A DNA stretch of 64,000 nt from Thermus albus. Its GTDB lineage: Bacteria > Deinococcota > Deinococci > Deinococcales > Thermaceae. Position 1 is the first letter of the stretch, and each line of letters opens with the position of its first letter. Location: positions 1-64,000 of the forward strand of contig NZ_JAKTNR010000006.1 of assembly GCF_022760855.1 (NCBI RefSeq), read 5' to 3'. The notes beneath the pieces were generated by a model. That model was not told the origin of the DNA, searched no databases, and saw only the letters and a list, made by a program, of their open reading frames with translations. Shown piece after piece: positions 35,719 through 45,518 of the stretch. The translations under genes and the position numbers were made by a program.

Positions 35719-36471
35719 ATGGGAGGACACGTACCGGAGCCCACCTTTACCCTGGAGGGCTGGCATATCCTTCACGACTTCCGCCACCTGGACTATGCTG
35801 CCTGGTTTTCCGCTTCCGGGGAGGAGAGGCAGGCCGCCTGGGCCGAGCTTAGGGAGATCATGGGGGACTGGGAAAGGGTAGAGGCGGAAGGCAAGGGGTC
35901 CTTCGGGGTCTACCAGGTGATCACCCATAAGGCCGACCTCCTCTTTTTGAACCTGAGGGAGAACCTAGACGCCCTTTTGGAGCTGGAAGCCCGCTTCAAC
36001 CGTAGCCGTTTTGCCTCCTATCTGAGCCCCGCTTACGGGTTCTACTCGGTGGTGGAGCTGGGAAGCCAAGCCGGCCCCCTGGACCCTGAGGCCCCTTACG
36101 TCAAACCCCGGCTCACCCCCAAGGTGCCCAAGGAGGGGTACGTCTGCTTTTACCCCATGAACAAAAGGCGAGAGGGGCAGGACAACTGGTACGTGCTCCC
36201 CGCCAAGGAGCGGGCCGAGCTCATGAGGGCCCACGGGGAAACGGGGCGCAGGTACCAGGGGAAGGTCCTGCAGGTGATCAGCGGCAGCCAAGGCCTGGAC
36301 GACTGGGAATGGGGGGTGGACCTCTTCAGCCAAGACCCCATCCAGTTCAAGAAGATCGTGTACGAGATGCGCTTTGACGAGGTTTCCGCCCGCTTTGGGG
36401 AGTTCGGGCCCTTCTACGTGGGCAAGTACCTTTCCCCGGAGGCCCTGGCCCGGTTTTTAGGGGTGGAGTGA
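35719..36471 (+). CDS. hemQ: Coproheme decarboxylase HemQ (chlorite dismutase family)
   Basis: Converts Fe-coproporphyrin III to protoheme in the coproporphyrin-dependent heme pathway. 250 residues, two ferredoxin-like repeats. The C-terminal repeat shows the family motif YPMNKRR (catalytic Tyr145) and the proximal heme ligand H172 in AHGETGRRYQ. A chlorite-degrading role is unlikely for Thermus. The close T. thermophilus homologue was an early structure of the family. TATATT 6 bases before ATG implies a leaderless message. Followed by a coupled half-length paralogue. Confidence 0.93.
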   Translation: MGGHVPEPTFTLEGWHILHDFRHLDYAAWFSASGEERQAAWAELREIMGDWERVEAEGKGSFGVYQVITHKADLLFLNLRENLDALLELEARFNRSRFASYLSPAYGFYSVVELGSQAGPLDPEAPYVKPRLTPKVPKEGYVCFYPMNKRREGQDNWYVLPAKERAELMRAHGETGRRYQGKVLQVISGSQGLDDWEWGVDLFSQDPIQFKKIVYEMRFDEVSARFGEFGPFYVGKYLSPEALARFLGVE

Positions 36472-36962
36472 TGCCGGCCCTCTGGTCCATAGGGCTTTTC
36501 CGGGTCTTGCCGGAGTTTCGCCGCCTCGAGGCCGAGGTGCAGGAGCACCTGAAGGAGGAGTTCGCGGAGCTTTTGCTCCGCTGGCAAGAACGGGAAGGGT
36601 TCCTGGTCGTCTACAGCCTGGTGGGCCTTTCCGCCGAGGCCGATTTCCTCCTTTGGCAAGGGGCTTCCCATCCTAAGGCCCTCCAGGCCTTAAGGCGGGA
36701 GCTAAACCGCACCCGGCTCATGGGGTTTGTAGAGCCCATGGCCCTTTACCTGGACCGAGGCGAAGGGGAGCCAGGGGAGGGCTTTTTGGCCCTTTTCCCC
36801 TTTGGCCTAGAGGGAACCCCGCCCGCAGGGGTGAAGGTCTTCCAGGGGGAAAACCTCCTGGCCCTGGAGGGGCCCTTTGAGGCCCTTTTTCCCCGGGTCC
36901 TGCGGGAGGGCGGCTACCTGGCCGCCCGCCGCACCCCCAGGGAAGCCTTGGATGAGCTTTAG
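36471..36962 (+). CDS. Half-length HemQ/chlorite-dismutase-like paralogue without heme ligand
   Basis: 163 residues, start ATG overlapping the hemQ stop (TGATG). Residues 47-95 align with HemQ 65-113: the VYSLVG strand, the helix pair around ALRRELNRTRL (HemQ EARFNRSRF) and the PMALYL strand. It therefore holds one ferredoxin-like repeat of the Cld type plus a different C-terminal part (96-163), with neither YPMxK nor the proximal histidine. It may be a heme-free partner or regulator of HemQ. The alignment is by eye. Confidence 0.7.
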   Translation: MPALWSIGLFRVLPEFRRLEAEVQEHLKEEFAELLLRWQEREGFLVVYSLVGLSAEADFLLWQGASHPKALQALRRELNRTRLMGFVEPMALYLDRGEGEPGEGFLALFPFGLEGTPPAGVKVFQGENLLALEGPFEALFPRVLREGGYLAARRTPREALDEL

Positions 36963-36964
36963 GG

Positions 36965-37540
36965 CTAACGGAGCCGCTTCAGGGCCTCCTTGATGAGCTC
37001 CTGGGCCTGGGCCTGGGGCCTTTGCGCCAGGAGGTCCAGGACCACGCTCCGGGCCTGGCCCTCCTTGAACCCCAAGGCGGTGAGGGCCAGGATGGCCTCC
37101 TCCGCCCGTTGGCTCTCCACCTTTTCCCCTGTGAGGAGATGGGAGGGCACCTTGCCCTTGAGCTCTAAGGCCATGCGCTCGGCAAGCCTTTTTCCCACCC
37201 CGCTGGCCCCGCTTAAGAGGCGCACATCCCCCTGGGCCAGGGCTTGGGCCAAAAGCCTAGGGGTGAGGGCGGAGAGGAGGGAGAGGGCCACCTTGGGCCC
37301 CACCCCACTCACGGAAAGGAGGAGCCTGAAGAGGAGGAGGCTTTCCTCTTCGGGAAAGCCGTAGAGGAAAAGGCCTTCCTCCTTTAGCTCCAGGTGGGTG
37401 TGGACCGCCACCTCCTGACCTTCTTTGAGGCTTTCCAGGAAGGGGCTTGGCGCCTGGACCCAAAAGCCCACCCCTCCCACCAGAAGGAGGAACCCTCCTT
37501 CTTCCTTCTTCAGGACCGTTCCCTTCAGGTAGCGGATCAT
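36965..37540 (-). CDS. ruvA: Holliday junction branch migration protein RuvA
   Basis: Tetrameric junction-binding subunit of RuvAB. 191 residues: N-terminal OB fold (IRYLKGTVLKKEEG, THLELKEEGLFLYGF), two helix-hairpin-helix motifs (LLSVSGVGPKVALSLLS and LSGASGVGKRLAERMALELKGK), and the C-terminal domain III that contacts RuvB (EEAILALTALGFKEGQA). Its start overlaps the paaG stop as ATGA, an unexpected partnership that probably only reflects compact packing. Confidence 0.96.
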   Translation of the reverse strand: MIRYLKGTVLKKEEGGFLLLVGGVGFWVQAPSPFLESLKEGQEVAVHTHLELKEEGLFLYGFPEEESLLLFRLLLSVSGVGPKVALSLLSALTPRLLAQALAQGDVRLLSGASGVGKRLAERMALELKGKVPSHLLTGEKVESQRAEEAILALTALGFKEGQARSVVLDLLAQRPQAQAQELIKEALKRLR

Positions 37541-38301
37541 CGGCCCGAAAACCTAGGCGGGCGCTTTTCCCGGAAGGCCCTTACCCCCTCCTCGTGGTCC
37601 TGGGTGCGGCCTGCTTCCCCTTGGAGGATGGCCTCGAGGGCCAAGGCCTCGGTGAGGGAAAGCCGGTAGGTCTCCAAGAGAAGCTTCCTGATAAGGGCGT
37701 AGGCCCGCGTGGGCCCTTGGGAAAGCTCCTGGGCCAGGGCCAAAGCCTCCTGCAAAAGCCTTTCCCCCGGCACCACCCGGTGCACCAGGCCCATGGCCAT
37801 GGCCTCCTCCGCGGAAAGCCTGGGGGAGAGGAAAAGAAGCTCTTGGGCCTTGGCGAGCCCCACCAGCCTGGGAAGCAGGAAGCTCATCCCCGAGTCCGGC
37901 ACCAGGCCAATGCGCACGAAGGCGGTGGTGAAGGTGGCCTCCTGGGAAGCCAGGCGCAGGTCCCCCCAAAGGGCCAGGCTCAGGCCCGCCCCCGCCGCCA
38001 CCCCATTCACCGCCACCACCAAGGGCTTTTCCAGGCCGGCCATGGCCTCCACCACCCGGTTGTAACGGCGGAGGTGGGCCTCGTAATCGGGCTTCTCTTC
38101 CCCGAACTCCCCCAGGTCCTGCCCCGCGGAGAAGGCCCGCCCCGCGCCTGTGAGGAGGAGGGCCCGGATTCCGGGGTCCTCCTGGGCCTCCTTTAGGGCC
38201 TGGTGGAGTTCGTCCAGCAGGGCACCGGTGAGGGCGTTCAGCTTTTCCGGCCGGTTCAGGGTGAGGAGGAGGACGTTTTCCCGTTTTTCCTTCAGGACCA
38301 T
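37537..38301 (-). CDS. paaG: Enoyl-CoA hydratase/isomerase family, PaaG-type
   Basis: Crotonase-fold enzyme of 254 residues. By sequence it is close to T. thermophilus PaaG, the ring-opening 2-(1,2-epoxy-1,2-dihydrophenyl)acetyl-CoA isomerase of phenylacetate breakdown. Seen: AFSAGQDL oxyanion-hole segment, GVAAGAGLSLALWGD, and LVPDSGMSFLLPRLVG with the catalytic aspartate. No other paa genes are nearby, so the pathway assignment rests on similarity recalled from memory. TACAAT (38308-38313, minus) ends 6 bases before the ATG. Confidence 0.85.
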   Translation of the reverse strand: MVLKEKRENVLLLTLNRPEKLNALTGALLDELHQALKEAQEDPGIRALLLTGAGRAFSAGQDLGEFGEEKPDYEAHLRRYNRVVEAMAGLEKPLVVAVNGVAAGAGLSLALWGDLRLASQEATFTTAFVRIGLVPDSGMSFLLPRLVGLAKAQELLFLSPRLSAEEAMAMGLVHRVVPGERLLQEALALAQELSQGPTRAYALIRKLLLETYRLSLTEALALEAILQGEAGRTQDHEEGVRAFREKRPPRFSGR

Positions 38302-38328
38302 GGCCCCATTGTAGCGGTCCCAGGGCGC

Positions 38329-38349
38329 CTACACCGGCTTTTGGTGTAG
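38329..38349. promoter_or_regulatory. Palindrome between paaG and sucA
   Basis: CTACACC - 7 bases - GGTGTAG, perfect arms. It covers the -35 region expected for paaG and lies upstream of sucA, so a regulator bound here could affect both. It does not match an operator I can name. Confidence 0.4.
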
Positions 38350-38385
38350 CGTAGAGAGGGGCGTAGGCCCCCTTTAGGAGGTAGG

Positions 38386-41076
38386 ATGGAGCTCACGCTG
38401 GAAAGCCAAGGCTACCTGGAGGCCCTCTACCGGGCCTATCTGGAGGACCCGCTTTCCCTGCCGGAGGAGTGGCGGCGCTATTTCTCCGCCCTCACCCTGG
38501 AGGAGGCCCGAAGAGAGACCCTGGAGGATGGCCGACGAGCCACGCCTCCTTTAGAGGTGGACCCGGCCTTCCTCCTCCGGGTGGAGCGCTTGGTCCAGGC
38601 CTATCGGGAGCTGGGCCACCTGGCGGCCCGCATAGACCCCTTGGGAAGGGAGCGGCCAAGGCCCAAGGAACTCACCCTCGAGGCCCACGGCCTTTCCCCT
38701 TCGGACCTAGGGAAGCCCCTTCCCCCCTTCTTCGGCGCCCCCACCCTGGGGGATCTCCTTAGGCGCCTGGAGGGTTTTTACCTGGGCCCGGTGGGCTTTG
38801 AGCTTTCCCACGTGGAACCCGAGGAGCGTGCCTGGCTTCTTTCCCGGATCGAGGCCCCTTGGCCCACCCCCCCCAAAGAGGTGCGCCGGCGCATCCTGGA
38901 GCGCCTGATGCAGGCCAGCCTCTTTGAGGCCTTCCTGCAACGCAAGTACCTGGGGGCCAAAACCTTTAGCCTCGAGGGCCTGGAGAGCCTGGTCCCCCTT
39001 CTCCTCTTGGCGGTGGAGGAATCCGCCCGCCACGGGGTTAGGGAGGTGGTCCTGGGCATGGCCCACCGGGGGCGGCTCAACGTCCTGGCCCACGTGGTGG
39101 GCAAGCCCTTGGAGCGCATCTTCCGCGAGTTTGAGGAGATCTTCCCCGAAGGCTACTCGGGGGATGTGAAGTACCACCTGGGCTTCTCCAACGACCTCAT
39201 CACCCCCCACGGGAAGGTGCACGTCTCCCTCAACTTCAACCCCAGCCACCTGGAGTTCGTGAACCCCGTAACCCTGGGAAGGCTTCGGGCCAAGCAGGAC
39301 CGCTTTGGCGACCAGGAAAGGAAGAAAGGCCTGGCCGTCTTGGTCCACGGGGATTCTGCCTTTATCGGGGAAGGGATCGTCCAGGAGACCCTTAACCTCT
39401 CCCGGCTTCCCGGTTATAGGGTGGGGGGAACCCTCCACGTGGTGGCCAACAACCAGCTGGGCTTCACCACCCTGCCCGAGGAGTACACCTCCTGCCGCTA
39501 CCCCACGGACATCGCCAAGATGCTGGCGGTGCCCATCTTCCACGTGAACGCGGAAGCCTTGGACGAGCTTTGGTTCGTCCTGGGTCTGGCCCTGGAGTAC
39601 CGCAGGCGCTACGCCAAGGACGTGGTCCTGGACCTGGTGGGCTACCGCCGCCGGGGGCATAACGAGACCGACGAGCCCACCTTTACCCAAGCTCCCATGT
39701 ACGCCCTCATCAGCAAGAAGCCCGAGCCCTGGAAGGTCTATGGGGAAAGGCTTCTCGCCGAAGGGGTGGTGGGGGAAGGGGAAGTTAAGGCCTGGGAAGA
39801 GGCCTATCTGGCCAGGCTGGAGGGCGAGTTCGCCCGGGTCAAGGCGGAGCCAGGCCCCGTGGTGCCCCACGGGCTTTCCGGCATCTGGCAGGGGTACGTG
39901 GGGGGGGCCGATTCGGCGGTGCCCGAGGTGGAAACCGGGGTGTCAAAGGAGGCGCTAAAAGAGCTTCTCCTTCGCCTAAGCACCGTGCCCGAGGGCTTCC
40001 AAGTCCACCCCAAGCTGAAGCGCTTCCTGGAGGCCAGGAGGGAAATGGCCGAGGAGAAACGTCCCCTGGACTGGGCGGCGGCCGAGGCCCTGGCCTTGGC
40101 CTCCGTGGCCGTGGAGGGGCATAGGGTGCGCCTTACGGGCCAGGATGCCCTGAGGGGCACCTTTACCCAGCGCCACGCCGCCCTTTACGACTACGCCACC
40201 GGCAGCCCTTATATTCCCCTAAAGCACCTGGCCGAGGGCCAGGCGGAGGTGGAGATCCACAACTCCCCCCTCTCCGAGGCCGGGGTCTTGGGCTTTGAGT
40301 ACGGGTATAGCCTGGACTACCCCGAGGCCTTGGTCCTATGGGAGGCCCAGTTTGGGGACTTCGTCAACGTGGCCCAGGTCTATGTTGACCAGTTCCTGGC
40401 CAGCGCCGAGGCCAAATGGAACCGGCTTTCCGGCCTGGTCCTCCTCCTGCCCCATGGCCTCGAGGGCCAAGGCCCCGAGCACTCCTCCGCGCGGCTGGAG
40501 CGCTTCTTGCAGCTGGGGGCCAAGGACAACCTCCAGGTGGCCTACCCCACCACCCCTGCCCAGTTCTTCCACCTCCTCCGCCGCCAGGTGAAGCGCCCCA
40601 TCCGCAAGCCCCTTATCGTCCTCACCCCCAAAAGCCTCCTCCGCCACCCCGAGGTGGTCTCCAGCCTGGAGGAGCTTGCCCAGGGGCGTTTCCAGAAGGT
40701 TATCCCGGAAAGGGTCAAGGGGGCGAGGAAGGTCCTTCTCACCTCGGGAAAGGTCTACTACGACCTGGTGCAGAAGCGCAGGGAGGTGGGGGCGGAGGAC
40801 GTGGCCCTCATCCGGTTGGAGCTCCTCTACCCCTTCCCCGAGGCCGAGCTCAAGGAGGCCCTGGGCTTTTACCCAGGGAAAACCCCGGTAGTCTATGTCC
40901 AGGAGGAACCCGTGAACCAGGGGGCCTGGTGGTACCTCTCCGCCCGTTTTTGCGGGGAGATCTACGGGCATCCCTTCCGCGTGGTGGCCCGGCCCGAGTC
41001 CCCAAGCCCCGCGGTGGGTTCCTCCAAGGTGCACAAGCAGGAGCAGGAAGCGCTTCTTGAGGAAGCCTTCAAGTGA
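38386..41076 (+). CDS. sucA: 2-oxoglutarate dehydrogenase E1 component
   Basis: ThDP-dependent decarboxylase of the TCA cycle. 896 residues: N-terminal E2-contact helix ([20 protein letters not shown]), ThDP domain with [21 protein letters not shown], the [13 protein letters not shown] motif, and the C-terminal transketolase-like half ([34 protein letters not shown]). AGGAGG precedes the ATG. A small GGGGC/GCCCC hairpin sits just before that site. Coupled to sucB. Confidence 0.96.
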   Translation: MELTLESQGYLEALYRAYLEDPLSLPEEWRRYFSALTLEEARRETLEDGRRATPPLEVDPAFLLRVERLVQAYRELGHLAARIDPLGRERPRPKELTLEAHGLSPSDLGKPLPPFFGAPTLGDLLRRLEGFYLGPVGFELSHVEPEERAWLLSRIEAPWPTPPKEVRRRILERLMQASLFEAFLQRKYLGAKTFSLEGLESLVPLLLLAVEESARHGVREVVLGMAHRGRLNVLAHVVGKPLERIFREFEEIFPEGYSGDVKYHLGFSNDLITPHGKVHVSLNFNPSHLEFVNPVTLGRLRAKQDRFGDQERKKGLAVLVHGDSAFIGEGIVQETLNLSRLPGYRVGGTLHVVANNQLGFTTLPEEYTSCRYPTDIAKMLAVPIFHVNAEALDELWFVLGLALEYRRRYAKDVVLDLVGYRRRGHNETDEPTFTQAPMYALISKKPEPWKVYGERLLAEGVVGEGEVKAWEEAYLARLEGEFARVKAEPGPVVPHGLSGIWQGYVGGADSAVPEVETGVSKEALKELLLRLSTVPEGFQVHPKLKRFLEARREMAEEKRPLDWAAAEALALASVAVEGHRVRLTGQDALRGTFTQRHAALYDYATGSPYIPLKHLAEGQAEVEIHNSPLSEAGVLGFEYGYSLDYPEALVLWEAQFGDFVNVAQVYVDQFLASAEAKWNRLSGLVLLLPHGLEGQGPEHSSARLERFLQLGAKDNLQVAYPTTPAQFFHLLRRQVKRPIRKPLIVLTPKSLLRHPEVVSSLEELAQGRFQKVIPERVKGARKVLLTSGKVYYDLVQKRREVGAEDVALIRLELLYPFPEAELKEALGFYPGKTPVVYVQEEPVNQGAWWYLSARFCGEIYGHPFRVVARPESPSPAVGSSKVHKQEQEALLEEAFK

Positions 41077-41087
41077 GGAGGTGGACG

Positions 41088-42290
41088 GTGCAGGAACTGA
41101 ACGTGCCCTCCGTGGGCGAGTCCATTGTGGAAGTGGAGATCGGCGCTTGGCTGAAGAAGGAAGGGGAAAGCTTCGCCCAGGACGAACCCCTGGTGGAGCT
41201 CATCACCGACAAGGCCACCTTGGAGCTACCCGCCCCTTTCCCGGGCACCCTGGTCAAGGTCCTAAAGGGCACCGGGGAGACCGCCAAGGTGGGGGAGGCC
41301 ATCGCCCTCCTCGAGGCCTTGGGGGCAGGGGTGGCGGCCCCGGAGCCTCGGCCTGCCACCGCCCCAGAACCCCAAGAACCCCTGGTCATGCCCGCGGCCG
41401 AGCGGGTCCTAAGGGAAGCGGGGGTATCCCCGGGGGAGGTGGTGGGCACGGGCCTGGGCGGACGCGTCCTCAAGGAGGACGTGGAGCGCCACCTGGAGGA
41501 GAGGGCCAGGCAAGCCCCACCCCAGGCGGTGCCCTCCCGGACGCCTGAGCCCACACCCCCTCCCGCCCAACCTCCTGCCGATCGGCCCTGGCGGGTGAGC
41601 GAGGCGGTGCCCATGAGCCCCTTGCGCCGCCGCATCGCGGAAAGGCTCCTCCAGGTGCGGCAGACCACCGCCATGCTCACCACCTTCAACGAGGCGGACA
41701 TGTCCGCCATCATCGCCTTAAGGAAGGAGCTGGGGGAGGCCTTCCAGAAGAAGCATGGGGTGAAGCTGGGTTTCATGAGCTTCTTCGTGAAGGCGGTGGT
41801 CCAGGCCCTGAAGGAGATCCCCGAGCTCAACGCCGAGATCCGGGACAACACCATCCTCTACCACCGTTACTACGACATCGGCGTGGCCGTGGGGGGCGGG
41901 GAGGGCCTGGTGGTGCCCGTTTTGAGGGATGCCGATCGGCTTTCCTTCGCGGAGATCGAGCGCCAGATCGCCGACTTCGCCGAGAGGGCCCGCACCAAGA
42001 AGCTGAAGCCCGAGGAGCTCATGGGGGGAACCTTCACCATCACCAACGGAGGGGTCTACGGCTCCCTCAACTCCACTCCCCTCCTCAACCCGCCCCAGGT
42101 GGGCATCCTGGGCATGCACGCCATCCAGGAAAGGCCCGTGGCCCGGGAGGGGCAGGTGGTGGTGCGGCCCATGATGTACCTGGCCCTTTCCTATGACCAC
42201 CGCATGGTGGACGGCCGGGAGGCGGTCACCTTCCTGAGGCGGGTGAAGGAACTGGTGGAAAACCCGGTGCGCCTCTTGTTGGAGGTCTAG
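41088..42290 (+). CDS. sucB: Dihydrolipoamide succinyltransferase (E2 of 2-oxoglutarate dehydrogenase)
   Basis: 400 residues: lipoyl domain with the lysine in ITDKATLE, Ala/Pro linker, E3/E1-binding domain ([29 protein letters not shown]), and the catalytic domain ending in [12 protein letters not shown]. The start is GTG 41088, giving the standard [12 protein letters not shown] opening, with GGAGGTG upstream. An earlier in-frame GTG (41073) overlaps the sucA stop. The lpd gene begins one base after its stop. Confidence 0.95.
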   Translation: MQELNVPSVGESIVEVEIGAWLKKEGESFAQDEPLVELITDKATLELPAPFPGTLVKVLKGTGETAKVGEAIALLEALGAGVAAPEPRPATAPEPQEPLVMPAAERVLREAGVSPGEVVGTGLGGRVLKEDVERHLEERARQAPPQAVPSRTPEPTPPPAQPPADRPWRVSEAVPMSPLRRRIAERLLQVRQTTAMLTTFNEADMSAIIALRKELGEAFQKKHGVKLGFMSFFVKAVVQALKEIPELNAEIRDNTILYHRYYDIGVAVGGGEGLVVPVLRDADRLSFAEIERQIADFAERARTKKLKPEELMGGTFTITNGGVYGSLNSTPLLNPPQVGILGMHAIQERPVAREGQVVVRPMMYLALSYDHRMVDGREAVTFLRRVKELVENPVRLLLEV

Positions 42291-42291
42291 C

Positions 42292-43665
42292 GTGTACACC
42301 TACGACCTGTTGGTCATCGGGGCGGGGCCTGGGGGGTATGTGGCCGCCATCCGGGCCGCCCAGCTGGGGATGAAGGTGGGGGTGGTGGAGAAGGAGAAGG
42401 CCCTAGGGGGGACCTGCTTGAGGGTGGGGTGCATTCCCTCCAAGGCTCTTCTGGAGACCACCGAGCGCATCTACCAGATGAAAAAGGGCCTCATAGGGGC
42501 TAAGGTCCAGGGCCTCGAGGTGGACCTCCCCGCCCTTCTGGCCCACAAGGACCAGGTGGTGCAGGCCAACACCCAAGGGGTTGAGTTCCTCTTCAAGAAA
42601 AACGGCATCGCCCGCCATTTGGGAAGGGTCCGCTTCCTTTCCGATCGCAAGGTCCTGGTGGAGGAAACGAAGGAGGAGCTATCCGCCCGCTACCTCCTCA
42701 TCGCCACGGGGAGCGCTCCCCTCATTCCCCCCTGGGCGGAGGTGGATGGAGAGCGGGTGGTGACCTCCACCGAGGCCCTTTCCTTCCCCCAGGTGCCGGG
42801 GCGCCTGGTGGTGGTGGGGGGTGGGGTGATTGGCCTGGAGCTTGGGGTGGTCTGGCACCGCCTGGGGGCCGAGGTGGTGGTCCTGGAGTACCTGGACCGC
42901 ATCCTGCCCACCATGGATGCGGAGGTTTCCCGGGCGGCGGAGAGGATCTTTCGGAAGGAGGGGCTGGATATCCGCACCGGGGTGAAGGTGAAGGCGGTGC
43001 GCCCTGAGGGGAAGGGGGCCCGGGTGGAGCTTAGTGGGGGAGAGGTTTTGGAGGCGGACCGGGTGCTTCTCGCCGTGGGCCGCAGGCCCTACACCGAGGG
43101 CCTGGACTTGGAGCGGGCGGGCCTCGCCCCCGACGAGAAGGGTCGGATCCCCGTGGACGAGCACCTTAGGACCTCCATCCCCCACATCTACGCCATCGGG
43201 GACGTGGTGCGAGGGCCCATGCTGGCCCACAAGGCCAGCGAGGAGGGGATCGCCGCCGTGGAGCACATGGCAAAGGGCTTCGCCCACCTGGACTACCAGG
43301 CCATCCCCAGCGTGGTCTACACCCACCCGGAGGTGGCGGGGGTGGGGTACACGGAGGAGGAGCTAAAGGCCCAAGGGGTTCCGTACAAGGTGGGCCGTTT
43401 CCCCTACTCCGCCTCGGGCCGGGCCCGGGCCATGGGGGAGACGGAGGGCTTCGTCAAGGTCCTCGCCCACGCCAAGACCGACCGCATCCTGGGGGTGCAT
43501 GGGATCGGGGCCCGGGTGGGGGATGTGTTGGCCGAAGCCGCCTTGGCCATCTTCTTCAAGGCCAGCGCTGAGGATCTGGGCCGGGCCCCCCACGCCCACC
43601 CCTCCCTTTCCGAGATCCTCAAGGAAGCGGCCTTGGCCGCTTGGGAGAAGCCCATCCACCTCTAG
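42292..43665 (+). CDS. lpd: Dihydrolipoyl dehydrogenase (E3) of the 2-oxoglutarate complex
   Basis: 457 residues with GAGPGGYVAA, GGTCLRVGCIPSK (redox pair), GGGVIGLELGVVW, HIYAIGD and HAHPSLSE. GTG start one base after the sucB stop. It differs clearly from the E3 at 20.2 kb, so the two 2-oxoacid complexes in this window each carry a dedicated E3 gene. Its stop overlaps the convergent secreted-protein gene by 4 bases. Confidence 0.95.
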   Translation: MYTYDLLVIGAGPGGYVAAIRAAQLGMKVGVVEKEKALGGTCLRVGCIPSKALLETTERIYQMKKGLIGAKVQGLEVDLPALLAHKDQVVQANTQGVEFLFKKNGIARHLGRVRFLSDRKVLVEETKEELSARYLLIATGSAPLIPPWAEVDGERVVTSTEALSFPQVPGRLVVVGGGVIGLELGVVWHRLGAEVVVLEYLDRILPTMDAEVSRAAERIFRKEGLDIRTGVKVKAVRPEGKGARVELSGGEVLEADRVLLAVGRRPYTEGLDLERAGLAPDEKGRIPVDEHLRTSIPHIYAIGDVVRGPMLAHKASEEGIAAVEHMAKGFAHLDYQAIPSVVYTHPEVAGVGYTEEELKAQGVPYKVGRFPYSASGRARAMGETEGFVKVLAHAKTDRILGVHGIGARVGDVLAEAALAIFFKASAEDLGRAPHAHPSLSEILKEAALAAWEKPIHL

Positions 43666-44078
43666 GGGGAGAGGCTCAGGGAAAAACGGTAGGGCCCGAG
43701 GCTCCAGGTGCCCAAGGCGTAGGCCAGGGGCATCTGGAGCCTCAAACCCCTTTCCCGGTCCTGAAGGGAGAGGAGGAGGCGCTCTGGGGAGGCGGGAAGG
43801 GGAAGGGAAACCCGCCCCTCGTTATCGGTGAGACGGATAACCGATGGCGCGGAGGGCAGGCGGTTGGGGGCTAGGGGTTGGAGGATCACCAGGATTCCCG
43901 AAGCGGGCTTTTCCTCAAAGAAAACCTCCACCCGCAAGACCGAGGCGGCGAAGGGCTCCCCGGGGGGCTTGGGCTTAGGAACCGGGATCCCTGGGGCCTG
44001 GGCTAGGCTCAGGGGCCAGGCGAGGAATAGGAGGAGTGGGAGGAGAAGGGTTGCCATGGGGGTCCAGGGGCCCACCAT
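43662..44078 (-). CDS. Small secreted protein of unknown function
   Basis: 138 residues (or 131 from ATG 44057) with a clear signal peptide (LLLPLLLFLAWPLSLAQA), then a Pro/Lys linker and a short beta-rich domain. A pattern of strands with NEGRVSLPLP recalls a carboxypeptidase-regulatory-like or Ig-like repeat, but I do not recognise the family. Third gene of an exported trio, 2 bases after the protease gene. Confidence 0.65.
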   Translation of the reverse strand: MVGPWTPMATLLLPLLLFLAWPLSLAQAPGIPVPKPKPPGEPFAASVLRVEVFFEEKPASGILVILQPLAPNRLPSAPSVIRLTDNEGRVSLPLPASPERLLLSLQDRERGLRLQMPLAYALGTWSLGPYRFSLSLSP

Positions 44079-44080
44079 CC

Positions 44081-45508
44081 CTAACGGCCCAAGAGGATGT
44101 CCAGGCTGGCTTTGGCATCCAGCAAGCCATAGCCGTACTGGCCTCCGGCCGCGTAATCCGGTTTGGCAGCCTGCCCTGTCAATCGGGCGTTGGCTCCTTG
44201 CACCAGGGCTTGACGGATCTCCTCAGGGGTGGCCTGGGGTTTGGCGGAGAGGAGGAGGGCCACCACGCCTGTGACGTGGGGCGAAGCCATGGAGGTCCCC
44301 TGGAGGAAGGCGTAGGGGTTAGAGGGGTTCTGCGCCACGGGCACGGAGGAGAGGATGGCGGCCCCCGGTGCCACCACGGTGACATAGGGTCCGGTGCTGG
44401 AGAAGCCTGCCCGGCGGTTGTCGTTGCTGCTAGCCCCCACCCCGATCACCCCCGGAAGCTGGGTACTGAAGTAAACGGGGTACGAGGGCCGGTTACCCGT
44501 GCGGTAGGAGTTGCCCGAGCTGAAGACGTAGACCACCCCCTTCTTGGTACCATACTCCAGGACGTCTTGGAAGGCCCGGCTACGGGCTCCCGAGCCCCAG
44601 GAGTTGTTCACCACCTTGGCCCCGCAGTCCGCGGCGTACTTGAGGGCCCGCACCAGCATGAAGTTGGTGCCGCCAAAATAGCCCAGGCCCCTAAGGACCA
44701 TGATCTTGGCCTCAGGGGCTACACCCACCACACCGATGCCATTGGCGGGAGCGGCGATGGTGCCCGCCACGTGGGTGCCGTGGCCGCCCGAGTCGGAGGG
44801 GTCGGGGTCATCGTCCACGAAGTCATAGCCATGGGTTCCTGGACAGGTCTGGCTGTTGGGGTTGGGGTTTTGCCAGAGGTTGGCGGCAAGGTCCGGGTGG
44901 CCCAGGTCCACCCCCTCGTCCACCACCGCCACCACCACCCCCTGGCCCCGGTAGCCTTGGTTCCACACCTCAGGGGCTCGGATTCGGTATAGGCCCCAAA
45001 GATAGGGTACGTTTTGGTACTGGGTGCCGTCGGGACCCGTGGCCGCCAGAGGGTCGCCGGGGGGAACCTGGACGAAGTAGGGGTCGGTTACGCCATCCGA
45101 GTAGGCCTGGGTCTGGAGTCCTTGGGACCTTCCGGGTAGGGTCAGGGTGCTCAGGACCTCCCGGGCGGGGTTGGCCACCCAGTAGTTGGGCTCGACGTAT
45201 TCCACCTCGGGTTGGGCCTCGTACGCTGCGGCGTAGGCTTCTTCTTGGCCCACGGGCACCCGCACCCGGACCAGTTCACCCCATGTGGGTTCGGAAAGGG
45301 CCTCGAGCCTCTGGCTTTGCCCCAGGGCCCTAAGACCCTGGGGGCTTAAGCCGGGGCGGTACTTCACCAGGATTTCCCCAGCTACGGCGGGTTCACCGCC
45401 GATCTGAACAAGGGGGGGGTTATGGTTATCCGGAGCCTGGCCCTGGGGTTGCTGGTTGCACGCGGCCAGGGCGAGGGCAAGGGGAATAAGGAACTTTCCT
45501 ACACGCAT
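44081..45508 (-). CDS. Subtilisin-family (S8) serine protease, lipoprotein
   Basis: 475 residues. Signal with lipobox LALAAC (lipidated C17), I9-type propeptide at about 40-115 (ILVKYRPG, VEYVEPNY), catalytic D197 (VVDEGVD), H243 (HGTHVAG), oxyanion N333 (SSGN) and S406 (GTSMASPH). It resembles aqualysin-like Thermus proteases but is membrane-anchored by lipid and lacks a long C-terminal extension. It lies between a lipoprotein and a secreted protein in one operon and may process or be displayed with them. Confidence 0.93.
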   Translation of the reverse strand: MRVGKFLIPLALALAACNQQPQGQAPDNHNPPLVQIGGEPAVAGEILVKYRPGLSPQGLRALGQSQRLEALSEPTWGELVRVRVPVGQEEAYAAAYEAQPEVEYVEPNYWVANPAREVLSTLTLPGRSQGLQTQAYSDGVTDPYFVQVPPGDPLAATGPDGTQYQNVPYLWGLYRIRAPEVWNQGYRGQGVVVAVVDEGVDLGHPDLAANLWQNPNPNSQTCPGTHGYDFVDDDPDPSDSGGHGTHVAGTIAAPANGIGVVGVAPEAKIMVLRGLGYFGGTNFMLVRALKYAADCGAKVVNNSWGSGARSRAFQDVLEYGTKKGVVYVFSSGNSYRTGNRPSYPVYFSTQLPGVIGVGASSNDNRRAGFSSTGPYVTVVAPGAAILSSVPVAQNPSNPYAFLQGTSMASPHVTGVVALLLSAKPQATPEEIRQALVQGANARLTGQAAKPDYAAGGQYGYGLLDAKASLDILLGR

Positions 45509-45518
45509 CTTTGCCTCC

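Noticed and set aside
35719-36471. Chlorite dismutase annotation
   Set aside because: Family similarity is real, but the HemQ role in coproheme decarboxylation fits Thermus heme biosynthesis better.
38707-39870. 387-codon open frame antisense to sucA
   Set aside because: His/Gly/Val-rich shadow of a well-conserved enzyme. No start signals of its own.
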